In this document: piece by piece, positions 5,170 to 5,902 of the stretch | Layout: every line of letters begins with the position of its first letter | Numbering within the stretch: position 1 is the stretch's first letter | Source: CAZPYD01 sp964590835 | GTDB taxonomy: Bacteria > Patescibacteriota > Minisyncoccia > JAHISW01 > Tagabacteraceae | Assembly (NCBI GenBank): GCA_964590835.1 | Contig: CAZPYD010000027.1 | Location: forward strand, 1-5,902 | DNA length: 5,902 bases | Direction of reading: 5' to 3' | Position numbers and translations under genes: made by a program | Notes under the pieces: generated by a model | Databases searched by the model: none | What the model was told of the DNA's origin: nothing | Seen by the model: the letters and a program-made list of their open reading frames with translations, nothing else

Positions 5170-5902
5170 TGTTTTCTTTGTTTTCTTCGTTTTCACCCTC
5201 ACCTGTCTCGTCTTTAGACGGATCCTCATCTTTTACTTCTTCGTATTCAGCTTCTTTTACGTTGTCGCCTTGCGCATCTTGCTGCTTGTCCTCTGTGGGT
5301 TTATCGGAGGTGGGTTGATTTTTGTACATTTCGGCGCCTATTTTTTGAATTTCACTAGAAAGTTCTTCTGTTTTAGTTTTAGTGTCTTCTGTGTCGTCAG
5401 AGTCTTTTACCTTTTTAAGCGCTTCTATTTTTTCTTCTATTGGTTTTTTTGTTTCTTCCGGTATTTTGTCACCAGCATCTTTTAATGCTTTTTCTGCGGC
5501 GTAAATCAAATTGTCTGCATTATTTATAATCTCTGTTTTTTCTTTTTTCTTTTTGTCTTCTTCTGCATGTGCTTGTGCTTCTTGTTTCATTTTTTCAACT
5601 TCATCCTTAGACAAATCCGAAGAAGCTTCTATTCTAATAGATTGTTCTTTGTTTGTTGCTTTGTCTTTGGCCTTTACGCTTAAAATACCATTGGCATCTA
5701 TATCAAAGGCTACTTCAATTTGAGGGAGACCTCTTGGTGCTGGCGGAATGCCATCTAAAATAAATTTACCAAGCGACCTGTTGTCATTAGACATATCTCT
5801 TTCTCCTTGTAAAATATGTATTTCTACAGAACCTTGATTATCTTGAGCTGTAGAGAATGTTTGAGAGCGAGAAACAGGAATAGTGGTATTTTTTTCTATA
5901 AC
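5162..5902 (-). CDS. dnaK: Chaperone protein DnaK (Hsp70), C-terminal 246 residues
   Basis: ATP-driven chaperone partner of DnaJ and GrpE. The frame is open to the right edge, so the nucleotide-binding domain and the start lie outside the window. The visible part begins in the substrate-binding beta domain with EKNTTIPVSRSQTFSTAQDN, continues through HILQGER, LGKFILDGIPPAPRG and IEVAFDIDANGILSV, then the helical lid (from about SSDLSKDEVEKM), and a linker rich in Lys, Glu and Gln. The conserved EEVKD motif is present but is followed by a further acidic tail of about 22 residues (rich in Glu, Asp, Asn, Lys), whereas many DnaK proteins end at or near EEVKD. An internal Met at 5794 is not the start: the homologous sequence continues upstream of it without a break. 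No heat-shock promoter can be judged because the 5' end is missing. Confidence 0.98.
   Translation of the reverse strand, partial: VIEKNTTIPVSRSQTFSTAQDNQGSVEIHILQGERDMSNDNRSLGKFILDGIPPAPRGLPQIEVAFDIDANGILSVKAKDKATNKEQSIRIEASSDLSKDEVEKMKQEAQAHAEEDKKKKEKTEIINNADNLIYAAEKALKDAGDKIPEETKKPIEEKIEALKKVKDSDDTEDTKTKTEELSSEIQKIGAEMYKNQPTSDKPTEDKQQDAQGDNVKEAEYEEVKDEDPSKDETGEGENEENKENNE

Noticed and set aside
5170..5229. A dnaJ start 20 codons upstream of the chosen ATG
   Set aside because: The added Lys/Arg/Thr-rich leader is the dnaK acidic tail read in another frame, and the DnaJ family begins at MNKDYYNVLG.
4058..5723. Plus-strand open frames opposite dnaJ and dnaK
   Set aside because: They are antisense shadows of conserved chaperone coding sequence.
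1..5902. Alternative genetic code with TGA read as an amino acid (as in Gracilibacteria/SR1)
   Set aside because: No supported gene contains an in-frame TGA, and all Trp codons seen are TGG.

Overview
The window is AT-rich and every gene I can support lies on the minus strand. Compact spacing, small single-domain proteins, start codons without clear Shine-Dalgarno sequences, and a stand-alone GIY-YIG protein beside a tRNA suggest a Patescibacteria/CPR genome, probably Parcubacteria-like. That placement is an inference from gene style, not from a marker gene. No gene contains an in-frame TGA, and tryptophan is TGG, so the standard bacterial code fits.

Reading in the direction of transcription (high to low coordinates), the first block is a chaperone operon. 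It holds the last 246 codons of dnaK (5162-5902), a complete dnaJ whose start overlaps the dnaK stop (4111-5169), and a small multi-pass membrane protein 13 bases after dnaJ (3558-4097).

The middle (about 2890-3557) is the unusual part. An intact tRNA-Lys(UUU) gene (3150-3222) sits next to a GIY-YIG nuclease-like gene (3227-3466). On the far side of that gene is a broken copy of the tRNA 5' half (about 3467-3523), with a GC-rich palindrome in its D-loop. Downstream of the intact tRNA are a short hairpin, an inverted copy of the tRNA 3' end, and a palindrome-dense non-coding block ending in a tandem 12-mer before the next gene. This looks like a tRNA locus rearranged by a small element, perhaps with the GIY-YIG protein involved.

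The last block is a likely operon: a PlsC-type acyltransferase (2251-2889), a protein resembling cyanobacterial long-chain acyl-ACP reductase with its active-site cysteine motif (1162-2241), and the N-terminal part of a multi-pass membrane sensor histidine kinase (1-1186), which starts inside the reductase gene and leaves the window before its ATPase domain. The first two suggest an acyl-lipid or fatty-aldehyde step; the kinase may sense the membrane or simply be co-transcribed.

The most interesting points are the rearranged tRNA-Lys/GIY-YIG locus and the acyl-ACP reductase-like gene paired with an acyltransferase in an apparent CPR genome.
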